Assembly: GCA_963757605.1 (NCBI GenBank)
Contig: CAVWSF010000001.1
Span: forward strand, 744,001 to 808,000
Length of the DNA: 64,000 nt
Source of the DNA: JAICJC01 sp963757605
Lineage (GTDB): Bacteria; Actinomycetota; Thermoleophilia; Gaiellales; JAICJC01
Reading direction: 5' to 3'
A model generated the notes under the pieces. That model saw only the letters and a list, made by a program, of their open reading frames with translations. It was not told where the DNA came from and ran no database searches. Of this stretch, positions 8,878 through 18,202 are shown piece by piece. Within the stretch, counting starts at the first letter, position 1, and the number at the start of each line of letters is the position of its first letter. A program made the position numbers and the translations under genes.

Positions 8878-9954
8878 TCAGCCGGGGACGCGGGCCGCGC
8901 CGGCGATCGAGCCCTCGTCGTTGATGCTGCCGAACTGCACGACCGTGCCGGTGTGGGGCGCGTGGATCATCGCACCGTTGCCGACGTAGATCCCCACGTG
9001 GGAGGCGCCGTTGAAGAAGACCAGGTCGCCGGGCTGGAGATCGCTCAGCGGCACGGGCGGCAGCGCCTGCATCTGCATCAATGCGTTGTGCGGGAGCGAC
9101 ACGCCGAGCTGCGCGTAGACGTACATGACGAGGCCGGAGCAGTCGAAGCCCGACGGGCTCGCGCCGCCGTAGACGTAGGGCACGCCGAGGTACTGCTCGG
9201 CGATCGCGACCGCCTGGCCGCCCAGCGTGCTCGACGGCGGGACGGGGATGTTGGTGGTGGTGCTGACCCCCTGCCCGGCGGCGGCCGCGGCGGCCCGTTC
9301 GCGCGCCGCCGCCTGCTCGTCCAGGATCCTCTGGATCGAGGCCTTGAGGTTGGCCATGTAGGTCTTCTGCCGGTTCACCGCCGCGAGCGCGCTGGCACGG
9401 GCGGCGGCGGACGCCCTCTGCTGGGCCTTCACGTCCTTCAGCTGCTTGGCGAGCAGCGCCTGGCGCTCGGAGATCTCGGTCTTGTAGTGGGTGATCTCGT
9501 TGAGCAGCGTCTTGTTGATGCCGTTCACGCGCTGCATGACCTGCATCTGGTCGACCAGCTCACCGATCGACCGGGCGGCCAGCAGATAGGAGAACGCGTC
9601 CTCGCCCCCGGTCTTGTACGTCTCGGTGAGGCTGGCCTCGAGCCGCAGCTTCGCGGCCTTCAGGTTGTTCTGGGCGACCCGAAGCGACTGGAGGTTCAGA
9701 CGCATGGCGGTGCGCGTCTGCAGGAACTTCTGGTGGATCGCGTCGTAGGCCTCGGTCCGCTTCTCGGCGGCGTTAACGAGCGCGGTCAGGTGCGCCTCGG
9801 CCGCCTTGGCCTGCGCCCGCTTCTGCGACAGCGTGTCGGCGGAGGCGCCCGGAGCCGACACCCCTGCGGCCACGGCGAGGCTCAGCACTGCCAAGACCAC
9901 AAGCGCTCGGGTCGACGGCGCGCGGCGGCGCGCCTGGACACGGGCGGACGACAT
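8878..9954 (-). CDS. NlpC/P60 peptidoglycan endopeptidase with coiled coil
   Basis: Secreted cell-wall hydrolase of about 358 residues. It has a signal peptide with Ala-rich cleavage region, a long coiled coil (about 45-225, rich in Ala, Lys, Glu and Gln) and a C-terminal NlpC/P60 domain. The catalytic Cys is in GFDCSGL, and the His residues are in ASHVGIY and HAPH. This is the RipA/CwlO layout that cleaves the stem peptide. I use the second ATG (9954) because TAGCGT lies 8 bases before it; the first ATG adds six residues. Confidence 0.9.
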   Translation of the reverse strand: MSSARVQARRRAPSTRALVVLAVLSLAVAAGVSAPGASADTLSQKRAQAKAAEAHLTALVNAAEKRTEAYDAIHQKFLQTRTAMRLNLQSLRVAQNNLKAAKLRLEASLTETYKTGGEDAFSYLLAARSIGELVDQMQVMQRVNGINKTLLNEITHYKTEISERQALLAKQLKDVKAQQRASAAARASALAAVNRQKTYMANLKASIQRILDEQAAARERAAAAAAGQGVSTTTNIPVPPSSTLGGQAVAIAEQYLGVPYVYGGASPSGFDCSGLVMYVYAQLGVSLPHNALMQMQALPPVPLSDLQPGDLVFFNGASHVGIYVGNGAMIHAPHTGTVVQFGSINDEGSIAGAARVPG

Positions 9955-10018
9955 GGACGGGCACGCTACCAAAGCTCGCGGCCGGTTGCAGCATCTGCCT
10001 GTCCGTCCTGTGACGAGC

Positions 10019-10816
10019 CTAACGACCGGTGATGCCGCCCGTGTCGCGCATGAGCCGCTGGGCGAAGTAGATCGGGAGGGCCGTCAGCGCGATCACGAAG
10101 ACGGCGACGGCGTTGGCCTCGGGGGCCGTGTTCGGCAGCTTGAACTGCTCGTACATCCACAGCGGCAGCGTCTGCTGGGAGCCCGCGGTGAAGAGGGTGA
10201 CCACGACCTCGTCGAACGAGAGCGCGAACGCCAGCAGGCCGCCGGCGACGAGCGCGGTCGACAGGCTGGGGAGCGTGACGTGCCGGAACGTCTGCCAGCC
10301 GTCGGCGCCGAGATCCATCGACGCCTCCTCGAACGAGACCGACGTCCGCCGCAGGCGGGCGACGGCGTTGTTGTAGACGACGACGATGCAGAAGGTGGCG
10401 TGGCCGGCCACGACGGTCCAGAGCGAGGGCGTGATGTCGAGGTACTCGATCGCCGAGAGCAGGGCCATCCCGGTCACGATGCCGGGGAGCGCGATCGGCA
10501 GCACGAAGAGCAGCGAGATCGCGTTCTTGCCGAAGAACCGGAACCGCGAGAGGGCGAAGGCGATGCACGTGCCGAGGACGAGTGCGAGCGCCGCGGCCCG
10601 CAGGCCGACCGTGAGCGAGTGCACGAGCGCGTCGCGGGCGAACTGGTCGCCCCATGCCAGCCGGAACCAGTGGGTCGTGAAGTCGGACACCGGCCAGGTC
10701 GGGATCTTCGACGCGCCGAACGCGTTCAGCGCGATCACGAGCAGCGGCAGGTAGAGGAAGAGCATCGCGACCAGCGCGCCGGAGCGGATCGCGATCCTGA
10801 CGGAGCGGGGTTCCAT
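10019..10816 (-). CDS. potC: Polyamine-type ABC permease, PotC-like
   Basis: Inner-membrane permease of 265 residues with six predicted helices and the EAA loop EEASMDLGADGWQTFRHVTLP that contacts the ATPase. It is the last gene of a five-gene operon (gabT, potA, potD, potB, potC). A 158-base repeat element separates it from potB. The ATG at 10816 overlaps the element's terminal duplication (CTAATG), and its ribosome binding site GGAGGGGG is supplied by the element end. Substrate assignment (spermidine/putrescine) rests on family and context. Confidence 0.88.
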   Translation of the reverse strand: MEPRSVRIAIRSGALVAMLFLYLPLLVIALNAFGASKIPTWPVSDFTTHWFRLAWGDQFARDALVHSLTVGLRAAALALVLGTCIAFALSRFRFFGKNAISLLFVLPIALPGIVTGMALLSAIEYLDITPSLWTVVAGHATFCIVVVYNNAVARLRRTSVSFEEASMDLGADGWQTFRHVTLPSLSTALVAGGLLAFALSFDEVVVTLFTAGSQQTLPLWMYEQFKLPNTAPEANAVAVFVIALTALPIYFAQRLMRDTGGITGR

Positions 10817-10981
10817 TAGTGCCCCCTCCCGTGGCGGTGGGCTGGAGCTGGCGAGCGAAAACCGAGCGATGCTAGGACGCAGGGAGCGTCAATACTGAGA
10901 ACGTCTTGGCGCGACCGAGGACAACGCAGCGTGACGGTTTGCAGCCGCCAGAACAGGTCCGTCGCGGGAGTGGGCACTTAG
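10816..10981 (-). mobile_element. Miniature inverted-repeat element, copy B, inside pot operon
   Basis: 166 bases including 4-base duplications (TTAG at 10816-10819 and 10978-10981 on the plus strand, CTAA in element orientation). On the minus strand it starts GTGCCCACTCCCG and ends GGAGGGGGCA. About nine in ten bases match copy D by eye. Removing the element and one duplication leaves TAATG, a direct stop/start overlap of potB and potC. The element therefore entered a coupled junction without damaging either gene, and its right end now carries potC's ribosome binding site. Confidence 0.87.
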
Positions 10982-11889
10982 AGCGCCTCGAAGGCGCCCA
11001 GCCGCTTCATGAGCACCAGGTAGAGGCTCACGATGACGACCGGAACGCAGGCGAACGCCGCGGCGAACGGCACGTTCTGGGCGACGCCCTGGAACCGGTA
11101 GATGACGTTCCCGATGAAGTCGTGGTTGTTCCCGCCGACCAGGTCCGGCACGACGTAGTCGCCCAGCGTGAGCGAGAACGTGAAGATCGAGCCGGCGGCG
11201 ATGCCCGGGAGCGCCAGCGGCCAGATCACCTTCCGGAACGTGATCCAGGCCCGCCCACCGAGGTCGGCGGAGGCCTCGAGGTAGGAGCTCGGGACGCGCT
11301 CCAGCGCCGCGTACACGGGCAGCACCATGTACGGCAGCCACAGGTAGCTGAAGGCGAGCCACATCGCCAGGTAGCTGAACGCGATGTCGAACGGACCGAT
11401 CCCGATCTTGCCGAGCGTCCAGTTGATCGGGCCGTCCGGCTGGGTGATGAGGCGCCACGTGTAGGCCTTGATCAGGTAGCTCGACCACAGCGGCATGAGG
11501 ACACCGATGAGGAGCAGCGCCCGCATCCGCCGCGACGCGAACCGCACCATGTAGTACGCAAGCGGGAACGCCAGCAGGGCGTCGGCGATCGTGACGGCGA
11601 TCGCCATCAGGACCGTGTTCTCGGTGATGGTGCGGTAGACCGGCTGGTTCCAGAGCTCGCGGAAGTTGTCGAGGGTGAGCGTGTGGATGATCCGCCCGGA
11701 GAGCTCGTCCTCGATCCAGAGCGAGGTGAAGAGGAGCACGGCGAGCGCGGCGAGGTACACGACGATGATCCAGGTCAGCGGCGGCGCCAGGAGCAGGAGC
11801 AGCTTCACGAACCGGCGCCGGTAGAGGAACGCCGAGACCCGGGTGCGAAGGCCGGAGCGCTGCGCGATGGTGGGTGTGGTGGTGCTCAC
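10978..11889 (-). CDS. potB: Polyamine-type ABC permease, PotB-like
   Basis: Inner-membrane permease of 303 residues with about six helices. The EAA motif is EASADLGGRAWITFRKVIWP. It pairs with the PotC-like permease. It starts at a GTG immediately after a GGGTC-A-GACCC palindrome, with no clear ribosome binding site, and is separated from potD by a strong hairpin. The TAA stop lies in the CTAA duplication of element B. Family and operon support polyamine import. Confidence 0.88.
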   Translation of the reverse strand: MSTTTPTIAQRSGLRTRVSAFLYRRRFVKLLLLLAPPLTWIIVVYLAALAVLLFTSLWIEDELSGRIIHTLTLDNFRELWNQPVYRTITENTVLMAIAVTIADALLAFPLAYYMVRFASRRMRALLLIGVLMPLWSSYLIKAYTWRLITQPDGPINWTLGKIGIGPFDIAFSYLAMWLAFSYLWLPYMVLPVYAALERVPSSYLEASADLGGRAWITFRKVIWPLALPGIAAGSIFTFSLTLGDYVVPDLVGGNNHDFIGNVIYRFQGVAQNVPFAAAFACVPVVIVSLYLVLMKRLGAFEAL

Positions 11890-11944
11890 GGGTCAGACCC
11901 CGCGGGGCCAGGCCCCATCGCATTCGTGCGATGGGCCTGGCCCC
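11890..11944 (-). terminator. Strong hairpin between potD and potB
   Basis: GGGGCCAGGCCCCATCGCA (11904-11922) pairs with 11927-11944 around a TTCG tetraloop, an 18-base-pair stem with one bulged base. It is followed by the small palindrome GGGTCAGACCC (11890-11900). There is no T-run, so on the minus strand it is more likely a processing or mRNA-stabilising barrier than a full terminator. This would keep binding-protein mRNA more abundant than permease mRNA, as known for other binding-protein operons. That role is inferred. Confidence 0.65.
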
Positions 11945-11950
11945 GGTGGT

Positions 11951-13123
11951 TCAGCTGTTCTTGATCTCCGTCCAGGCGGAGGTCCACTCCGAGTACGGGA
12001 CGCACGTGTTGCCGCGATCGTCGCCGCAGTCGGTCAGCGGCGTCTTCCAGTAGGCGATGGCCTTGAAGTACGCCGGGTCGGTCACGTGGTAGTCGGTGCA
12101 GTAGTTCGCGACCAGCTTGTCAAGGATCGGACAGGCCTGCGGGTTGGCGGGCGCCGAGCCGAAGGTGTAGGCCGTCTTGGCCTGCGCGGGCGGCGTGGTC
12201 GCATACGCCATCCACTTCAGCATGCAGTTCGGATCCTTGGCCTTGGACGAGAGCATCCAGGTGTCGGCCCAGCCGGTCGCACCCTCCTTGGGGAGGACGA
12301 CGCCCATGTCCTGCTTGTCGGCCACGAGCGCGTTGTACTGGTAGGGCCAGGTCGGGCCGATCACGATCGAGCCGGCCTTGAAGTCCTGGATCTGCGAGGT
12401 GAAGCTGCCCCAGTAGTTGCCGATCTGCTGGCGCTGCTTCTTGAGCAGGTTCACGGCGGCGTCGAACTGATCCTGGGTCAGCTCGTAGGGGTCGGTGATC
12501 TTGAGGTCGGGCTGCGCCGACTTCAGGTACACGGCGGCGTCGGCGATGTAGATCGGGCTGTCGTACGCGTCGACCTTGCCGGAGTAGCTCGTGCCGTCGA
12601 AGATGACGCCCCAGCTGTCCGGCGCCGTGGTGACGACCTTCTTGTTGTACATCAGCACGTCGGCACCCCACTCGTACGAGACGCCGTAGTGCAGGCCGTC
12701 GACGGTGTTGTGCGGCGGCGACTGGAGCGCCGGCGAGATGTCCTTGAAGTCGGGGATGAGCTTCTGGACGTCGACGGGCTTCACGTCGCCGGCGGCGATG
12801 AGGCGGTTGGTCGCGTCACCCGAGGCGGAGACGCCGTCGAAGTTGCCCGTGCGCATGAGCCGCACCATGTCGTCGGACGTCTGCCCGTAGGTCACGTGCA
12901 CCTGGCAGCCGGTCTGGGCCTCGAACGGCTTCACGACGTTCGGCTCGGTGTAGCCCTGCCAGGCGATCAGGTTGAGCGCGCCCTCGGTGGGCCCGATGTT
13001 CGCGACCGGCTTCACGCCGCCGCCTCCGCCGCCGCCCCCGTTGTCGCTGCTGCCACCGCCACAGCCGGCGGCGACGGCGAGGGCCGCCGTGGCGGCGGCC
13101 AGCACCATCCACGTCCGCTTCAT
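11951..13123 (-). CDS. potD: Polyamine-type substrate-binding lipoprotein, PotD-like
   Basis: Extracytoplasmic binding protein of 390 residues. The N-terminus is MKRTWMVL plus a hydrophobic run, then a lipobox ending at Cys21 (VAAGC), then a Gly/Ser/Asn linker, so it is lipid-anchored. The mature domain is a periplasmic-binding-protein type II fold of the spermidine/putrescine family (NLIAWQGYTEPNVV near the start). The ATG at 13123 overlaps the TGA of potA (ATGA). It delivers substrate to PotBC. Confidence 0.9.
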   Translation of the reverse strand: MKRTWMVLAAATAALAVAAGCGGGSSDNGGGGGGGGVKPVANIGPTEGALNLIAWQGYTEPNVVKPFEAQTGCQVHVTYGQTSDDMVRLMRTGNFDGVSASGDATNRLIAAGDVKPVDVQKLIPDFKDISPALQSPPHNTVDGLHYGVSYEWGADVLMYNKKVVTTAPDSWGVIFDGTSYSGKVDAYDSPIYIADAAVYLKSAQPDLKITDPYELTQDQFDAAVNLLKKQRQQIGNYWGSFTSQIQDFKAGSIVIGPTWPYQYNALVADKQDMGVVLPKEGATGWADTWMLSSKAKDPNCMLKWMAYATTPPAQAKTAYTFGSAPANPQACPILDKLVANYCTDYHVTDPAYFKAIAYWKTPLTDCGDDRGNTCVPYSEWTSAWTEIKNS

Positions 13124-14208
13124 GTCGAGATCTCCTCCCACTCGATGGTCGAACCGGTTGGAGCAACCGTGCGATTGTGCTCCCGGTCCCAGATGAGACG
13201 CACCTGCCGGCCGCGTGCCGCGAGAGCCTGCATCGACGACGTGGCCTGGTTCTGCTGTACGACGACGAGCTCGCCTCCCCCGTCCAGGGAGACGATGTAG
13301 CGCGTGTTCACGCCCAGGTAGACGACCTCGCGCACCGTTCCGTTGACGGAGCACTGCGCGGCGTTCGGCTCCTCGCCCGGATCGGCGAGGTGGATCTTCT
13401 CGGGCCGCACCGTGAAGGTGCCCTCGGCGCCGGCGATCGCCCTCGCCGACTCGCCCGTGAGCAGGTTGGACGTCCCCACGAACCCGGCCACGAACGCGGT
13501 CGCCGGGTTCTCGTACACCTCGGCCGGCGAGCCCACCTGCTCGACTCGGCCGCCGTTGAAGACGGCCAGCCGGTCGGACAGGGTCAGCGCCTCGTCCTGG
13601 TCGTGGGTGACGAAGAGGAACGTGATGCCGACATCCTTCTGGATCGCCTTCAGCTCGATCTGCATCTCCTCGCGCAGCTTGAGGTCGAGCGCGCCCAGCG
13701 GCTCGTCGAGGAGGAGGAGCTTCGGTCGGTTCACGAGCGCGCGGGCGAGCGCGACCCGCTGGCGCTGGCCGCCCGAGAGCTGCGAGGGCTTGCGCGACTC
13801 GTACCCGGGCAGGCGCACCATCTCGAGCGCCTCCCCGACCCGCGTCTTGCGCTCGCCCTTCCCCACCCGCCGCACCATGAGGCCGTAGCCGACGTTCTCG
13901 CCGACGGACATGTGCGGGAAGAGCGCGTAGTCCTGGAACACCGTGTTGACGTCGCGCTGGTAGGGCGGAAGGCGCGACACGTCGGCGCCGTCCAGGAGCA
14001 CCTCGCCCTCGGTGGGGAGCTCGAACCCGGCGATCATGCGCAGCGTGGTCGTCTTGCCCGAGCCGGACGGCCCCAGCATCGCGAAGAACTCGCCGTCGCC
14101 CACGTCCAGGCTCACGCGGTCGACGGCGACGACGTCGCCGTAGGTCTTCCGGACGCCGCGGAGGCTGACCGCCGCGGCGCCGGACGGCTCAGGCTGCTGC
14201 TGCTCCAA
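13120..14208 (-). CDS. potA: Polyamine-type ABC transporter ATPase, PotA-like
   Basis: ATPase of 362 residues. Walker A is GPSGSGKTT, the signature is LSGGQRQRVALARAL, and Walker B is LLLLDEPLGALD. A C-terminal TOBE-type regulatory domain (about 280-355) is typical of importer ATPases. It overlaps the upstream aminotransferase gene by 20 bases and the downstream potD by four, so gabT-potA-potD are one transcript. Confidence 0.92.
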   Translation of the reverse strand: MEQQQPEPSGAAAVSLRGVRKTYGDVVAVDRVSLDVGDGEFFAMLGPSGSGKTTTLRMIAGFELPTEGEVLLDGADVSRLPPYQRDVNTVFQDYALFPHMSVGENVGYGLMVRRVGKGERKTRVGEALEMVRLPGYESRKPSQLSGGQRQRVALARALVNRPKLLLLDEPLGALDLKLREEMQIELKAIQKDVGITFLFVTHDQDEALTLSDRLAVFNGGRVEQVGSPAEVYENPATAFVAGFVGTSNLLTGESARAIAGAEGTFTVRPEKIHLADPGEEPNAAQCSVNGTVREVVYLGVNTRYIVSLDGGGELVVVQQNQATSSMQALAARGRQVRLIWDREHNRTVAPTGSTIEWEEIST

Positions 14209-15478
14209 GCGACTCCTCGAGCCGGTCGAGGCCGGCTTCGAGGTCCTCGTCGGGCGCGGTGATCGGCACCAGGATCCGGATCACGTTGTCGTAGATCCCG
14301 GTCTTCAGGATGATGAGCCCCCGGTCGAGTGCCGCCGAGACAGCCGCGGCGGCGATGTCAGCGCCGGGCTCGCGGCTCTCGCGGTCCTTGACCAGCTCGA
14401 TGGCGGCCATCGGGCCGATCCCGCGCACCTCGCCGATCGAGGGGTGGCGCGCGGCCATCTCGTTCAGGCGGGCGTGGATGCGTTCGCCGACGTCGACGGC
14501 GCGGGCCAGGAAGTCGGGGTCGGCGATCGCCTTCAGGCTCTCGACGGCGGCGGCGCACGCCACCGGGTTTCCGCCGTAGGTCGAGCCGAGCCCGCCGGGA
14601 TGCACGGAGTCCATGACCTCGGTCGCGCCGATGACGCCGGCGAGCGGCATGCCGGACGCGAGCGACTTCCCGACCGTCACCAGGTCGGGGGTGACGCCCG
14701 AGTGCTCGATCCCCCACAGCGTGCCGGTGCGGCCCATGCCGGCCTGCACCTCGTCGTCGATGTAGAGGATCCCGTGCTCCTCGCAGCGGGCCTTCAGGCC
14801 CCGGATGAACTCGGCGGGCATCACGGTGAAGCCGCCCTCGCCCTGGATCGGCTCCAGGATCACGCAGGCCACGGACGCCGGGTCGACGGCCGCCTTGAAC
14901 ATCCAGTCGAGCTCCGCGAGGGCGTCCTCCGTCGAGATGTCGCGGTATGGGTACGGCGCCGGCGCCCGGTAGATCTCGGGCGCGAACGGCCCCATCCCGC
15001 GCTTGTAGACGAGCTTCGAGGTGAGGCTCATCGCGAGCAGCGTGCGGCCGTGGAAGCCGCGGTCGAACGTGATGACCGCCGGGCGGCCGGTGTGGTAGCG
15101 GGCGATCTTGACCGCGTTCTCGACGGCCTCGGCGCCGGAGTTGACGAGCACGGCCTTCTTCGCGTGCGTCCCCGGAGCGAGCTCCGAGAGCATCCGGCAG
15201 ACCTCGAGGTAGGGCTCGTAGGCGGCGACCGGGAAGCAGGCGTGGATGAGCTCGGCGGCCTGCTGCTGGATGGCCTCCACGACGGCGTCCGGCGTGTGGC
15301 CCAGATTGAGCACCCCGATGCCGCCTGCGAAATCGATGTACTCGCGCCCGTCGGCGTCGGTCAGGCGGGCCCCGTGGGCACGCGCAGCGAAGATCGGGGC
15401 GATCGAAACGCCCCGCGCCACGTAGCGGTCGCGCTTCGTGCGAAGCGCCTCGGATGAGGTTTCGGCGTGGACGGCCAT
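14189..15478 (-). CDS. gabT: 4-aminobutyrate-type class III aminotransferase
   Basis: PLP enzyme of 429 residues that would move the amino group of 4-aminobutyrate or a related omega-amine to 2-oxoglutarate. Visible motifs include NSGAEAVENAVKIAR, FHGRT, the cofactor Asp region DDEVQAGMGRTG and the Schiff-base Lys near 270 in TVGKSLASGMPL. It is the first gene of the polyamine uptake operon, which suits breakdown of putrescine to succinate. A -10-like TATACT is near 15519-15514 on the minus strand. The exact substrate is inferred from context. Confidence 0.87.
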   Translation of the reverse strand: MAVHAETSSEALRTKRDRYVARGVSIAPIFAARAHGARLTDADGREYIDFAGGIGVLNLGHTPDAVVEAIQQQAAELIHACFPVAAYEPYLEVCRMLSELAPGTHAKKAVLVNSGAEAVENAVKIARYHTGRPAVITFDRGFHGRTLLAMSLTSKLVYKRGMGPFAPEIYRAPAPYPYRDISTEDALAELDWMFKAAVDPASVACVILEPIQGEGGFTVMPAEFIRGLKARCEEHGILYIDDEVQAGMGRTGTLWGIEHSGVTPDLVTVGKSLASGMPLAGVIGATEVMDSVHPGGLGSTYGGNPVACAAAVESLKAIADPDFLARAVDVGERIHARLNEMAARHPSIGEVRGIGPMAAIELVKDRESREPGADIAAAAVSAALDRGLIILKTGIYDNVIRILVPITAPDEDLEAGLDRLEESLGAAAA

Positions 15479-15602
15479 TGGTCTATACCCCCGCGGTCGA
15501 AGCCGTGTCCGGCGAGTATAGAGGCCGCTCTCCACCGGAGGCCGGAAACGGCCGTTCGCTGTACGATCCAAGGGCTGCCACGCCGGAAAGGATCGCCCCG
15601 CA

Positions 15603-17033
15603 ATGACCGACCACGCCCAGCTTCAGACGCTCGCCAAACGCCACCTCCTGATGCACTTCACCCGCCACTCGGCCTTCGAGTCGGGCGAGGTGCCGGTGAT
15701 CGCCCGCGGCGAGCACTGCTCGGTCTACGACACGAACGGCAAGAAGTACTTCGACGCGCTCTCAGGCCTCTTCTGCACGCAGATCGGCTACAGCTTCGGG
15801 GCGGAGCTGGGCCAGGCGGCGGCGGAGCAGATGGCCGAGCTGCCGTTCTACACGAACTGGAACTACGCGCATCCGCGCGCGATCGAGCTCGCGGGGAAGG
15901 TGGCGAGCATCGCGCCGGGCGACCTGAACCGGGTGTTCTTCGTCTCCGGCGGCTCGGAGGCGAACGAGTCGATCATCAAGCTGGTCAAGCAGTACCACCA
16001 GCTCAAGGGCTTTCGGAACCGCTACAAGATGATCGCGCGCCGGATCGCCTACCACGGCACCACGTTCGGCGCGCTTTCGCTCACGGGGATCTCCGCCATC
16101 CGCGCGCCGTTCGAGCCACTGATGCCGGGCGTTCGCCACGTCTCGAACACGAACAGCTACCGCCGGCCCGAGGGCGAGACCGAGGCCGAGTTCTCGCAGT
16201 TCCTCGTCGACGAGCTGCGCGGCGTGATCGAGCAGGAGGGGCCGGAGTCCGTCGCGGCCGTCTTCATCGAGCCCGTGCAGAACTCGGGCGGCACGTTCAC
16301 GCCGCCGGAGGGCTACTGCCGCGGCGTCCGCGAGCTGTGCGACGAGTACGGCATCCTGCTCGTCGCCGACGAGGTGATCTGCGGGTTCGGCCGGCTCGGG
16401 TACTGGTTCGGGTCGGAGCGCTACGACATCCGGCCCGACGTCATCACGTTCGCGAAGGGCATCGGCTCGGCCCACGTCCCGCTCGGCGGCGTGCTCATGA
16501 CCGACGCGGTCGCGCAGCCCTTCCTGGAGGGCACGACGATCTTCAATCACGGCATCACCTACGGCGGCCATCCGGTCGCGGCCGCGGTGGCGCTCAAGAA
16601 CCTCGAGGTGATGGAGCGCGAGGGCGTGATCGAGAACGTGCGCCAGAACGAGGACTACTTCCGCGGGATCCTCCGCAAGCTGGGCGAGAAGCCGATCGTC
16701 GGCGACGTGCGCGGCGCCGGGTACTTCATGTCGCTCGAGCTCGTGAAGGACAAGGAGACGAAGGAGACGTTCAGCGACGCCGAGGCGGAGCACCTCCTGC
16801 GCGGGTTCCTGTCGGGGCGGCTCTACGACTCCGGCCTGATCTGCCGCGCGGACGACCGCGGCGACCCGGTCATCCAGCTCTCCCCGCCGCTCGTGGCGAC
16901 GCGCGACGACCTCGACTTCATCCACGACGTCCTCGACACCGTGCTCGACGAGGCGTGGGTGGAGATGACGAAGTCGGTGCCGCACGAGCCGGCAGACCAC
17001 GCGCTCACCTCGGCCCGTCGCGATCCACACTGA
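15603..17033 (+). CDS. Class III omega-aminotransferase (polyamine/beta-alanine type)
   Basis: PLP-dependent aminotransferase of 476 residues. It has a Gly/Ser-rich phosphate-binding segment (FFVSGGSEANES), YHGTTFG, the cofactor Asp in LLVADEVICGFGRLG and the Schiff-base Lys285 in TFAKGIGSAHVP. It resembles putrescine-pyruvate and aspartate-family omega-aminotransferases. It is divergent from gabT-pot with 124 bases between; TACGAT at 15562-15567 and GGAAAGG before the ATG support a normal leadered start. It probably acts on the polyamine brought in by the neighbouring transporter. Confidence 0.86.
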   Translation: MTDHAQLQTLAKRHLLMHFTRHSAFESGEVPVIARGEHCSVYDTNGKKYFDALSGLFCTQIGYSFGAELGQAAAEQMAELPFYTNWNYAHPRAIELAGKVASIAPGDLNRVFFVSGGSEANESIIKLVKQYHQLKGFRNRYKMIARRIAYHGTTFGALSLTGISAIRAPFEPLMPGVRHVSNTNSYRRPEGETEAEFSQFLVDELRGVIEQEGPESVAAVFIEPVQNSGGTFTPPEGYCRGVRELCDEYGILLVADEVICGFGRLGYWFGSERYDIRPDVITFAKGIGSAHVPLGGVLMTDAVAQPFLEGTTIFNHGITYGGHPVAAAVALKNLEVMEREGVIENVRQNEDYFRGILRKLGEKPIVGDVRGAGYFMSLELVKDKETKETFSDAEAEHLLRGFLSGRLYDSGLICRADDRGDPVIQLSPPLVATRDDLDFIHDVLDTVLDEAWVEMTKSVPHEPADHALTSARRDPH

Positions 17034-17044
17034 CGCGCGAGAAC

Positions 17045-18202
17045 GTGCCAACCGTCGCAGTCGTCGGAGCTGCCGGGATCATCGGCCCCGCAGTCGTCGC
17101 CACGCTCGCCGAGCAGGAGGGCGTCGAGCGCATCCTCGTCCTCGACATGAACGAGGCCGGCGCGCGCGAGGTGGCCGAGCGGCACGGCGGCGGGAAGGCG
17201 GCCGGCGGCGCGCTCGACATCACCGACCGCGACCGGGCCGCGGCGGCGTTGGACGGGGCCGACATCCTCGTGAACAGCGCCGCCTACCGGGTCAACCTGC
17301 CCGCGATGCGGGCCGCGCTCGCAGCCGGCGCCCACTACGTCGACCTGGGCGGGCTCTTCCACGTGACGCTCGAGCAGCTGGAGCTCGACGCCGACTTCCG
17401 CGCCGCGGGCTTGCTCGCCGTCCTCGGGATGGGCTCGACGCCCGGGAAGACGAACGTGATGGCGGCCCGGGCCGTCGAGATCCTCGGCGACGACGTCGAG
17501 CGGATCGTCGTCGCCGCGGCCGGGCGCGATCCCGACCCGCCCTCCGGGCCGCTGGTCGCGCCGTACGCAGTCGAGACGATCCTCGACGAGCTCTCGATGC
17601 CCACGCCGGTCGTCCGCGACGGCGAGGTCGTCTACCTGGCGCCGATGAGCGACGCCGGGACGGTGGAGTTCGGACCGCCCGCCGGGCCGGCCGAGACGAT
17701 CTACACGATCCACTCCGAGCAGGCCACGTTCGCGCAGAGCTTCGGCGCCCGCAACGTCAGCTTCCAGCTTTCCCTGAACCCGGCCTTCCTCGACAAGATC
17801 CGGTTCCTCGCCGAGCTCGGGCTGGCGGCGACCGAGCCCGTCGAGGTGCGCGGCGTGCGGGTCACGCCGCGGCACGCGCTGATCGCCCTTCTCGCGCGGC
17901 TCCCGAAGGCGTCGCCGTCGCACCGGGCGTTCGGCATCCACCGCATCGAGGCCCACGGGCGCGAGGGCGGCCTGGCGGTCGTCGAGTGCGTCACCTCGGC
18001 GGTCGACCGGCTCGACTTCGGCGGCGGCGTGCTCTCGACCGCGTGCCCGCCGGCCGTCGTCGCCGACATGCTTTGCCGCGGCGAGCTCTCCGCGCACACG
18101 GGCGTCGTGCCGTCGGAGCGGTGCGTCCCCTACGCGCCGCTCTTCGAGCGGCTCGAGCCCTACGGCGTGCGGGTGCGCGAGGAGGCTCGCCTCCAGATCT
18201 AG
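17045..18202 (+). CDS. Saccharopine-dehydrogenase-like NAD(P) oxidoreductase
   Basis: Protein of 385 residues with an N-terminal Rossmann fold (VAVVGAAGIIGPAVVATLAE) and the saccharopine/homospermidine dehydrogenase C-domain layout (AAGAHYVDLGG, GMGSTPGKTNVMA). In this setting it may process an aminoaldehyde or amino acid adduct from polyamine or lysine breakdown. That is inference. The GTG at 17045 is 11 bases after the aminotransferase stop, so they are co-transcribed. Its TAG overlaps the convergent acetyltransferase stop in a CTAG. Confidence 0.8.
   Translation: MPTVAVVGAAGIIGPAVVATLAEQEGVERILVLDMNEAGAREVAERHGGGKAAGGALDITDRDRAAAALDGADILVNSAAYRVNLPAMRAALAAGAHYVDLGGLFHVTLEQLELDADFRAAGLLAVLGMGSTPGKTNVMAARAVEILGDDVERIVVAAAGRDPDPPSGPLVAPYAVETILDELSMPTPVVRDGEVVYLAPMSDAGTVEFGPPAGPAETIYTIHSEQATFAQSFGARNVSFQLSLNPAFLDKIRFLAELGLAATEPVEVRGVRVTPRHALIALLARLPKASPSHRAFGIHRIEAHGREGGLAVVECVTSAVDRLDFGGGVLSTACPPAVVADMLCRGELSAHTGVVPSERCVPYAPLFERLEPYGVRVREEARLQI

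Noticed and set aside
13123..13354. 77-residue N-terminal extension of the PotD-like protein
   Set aside because: It lies inside potA; the lipoprotein signal begins at 13123, which overlaps the potA stop (ATGA).
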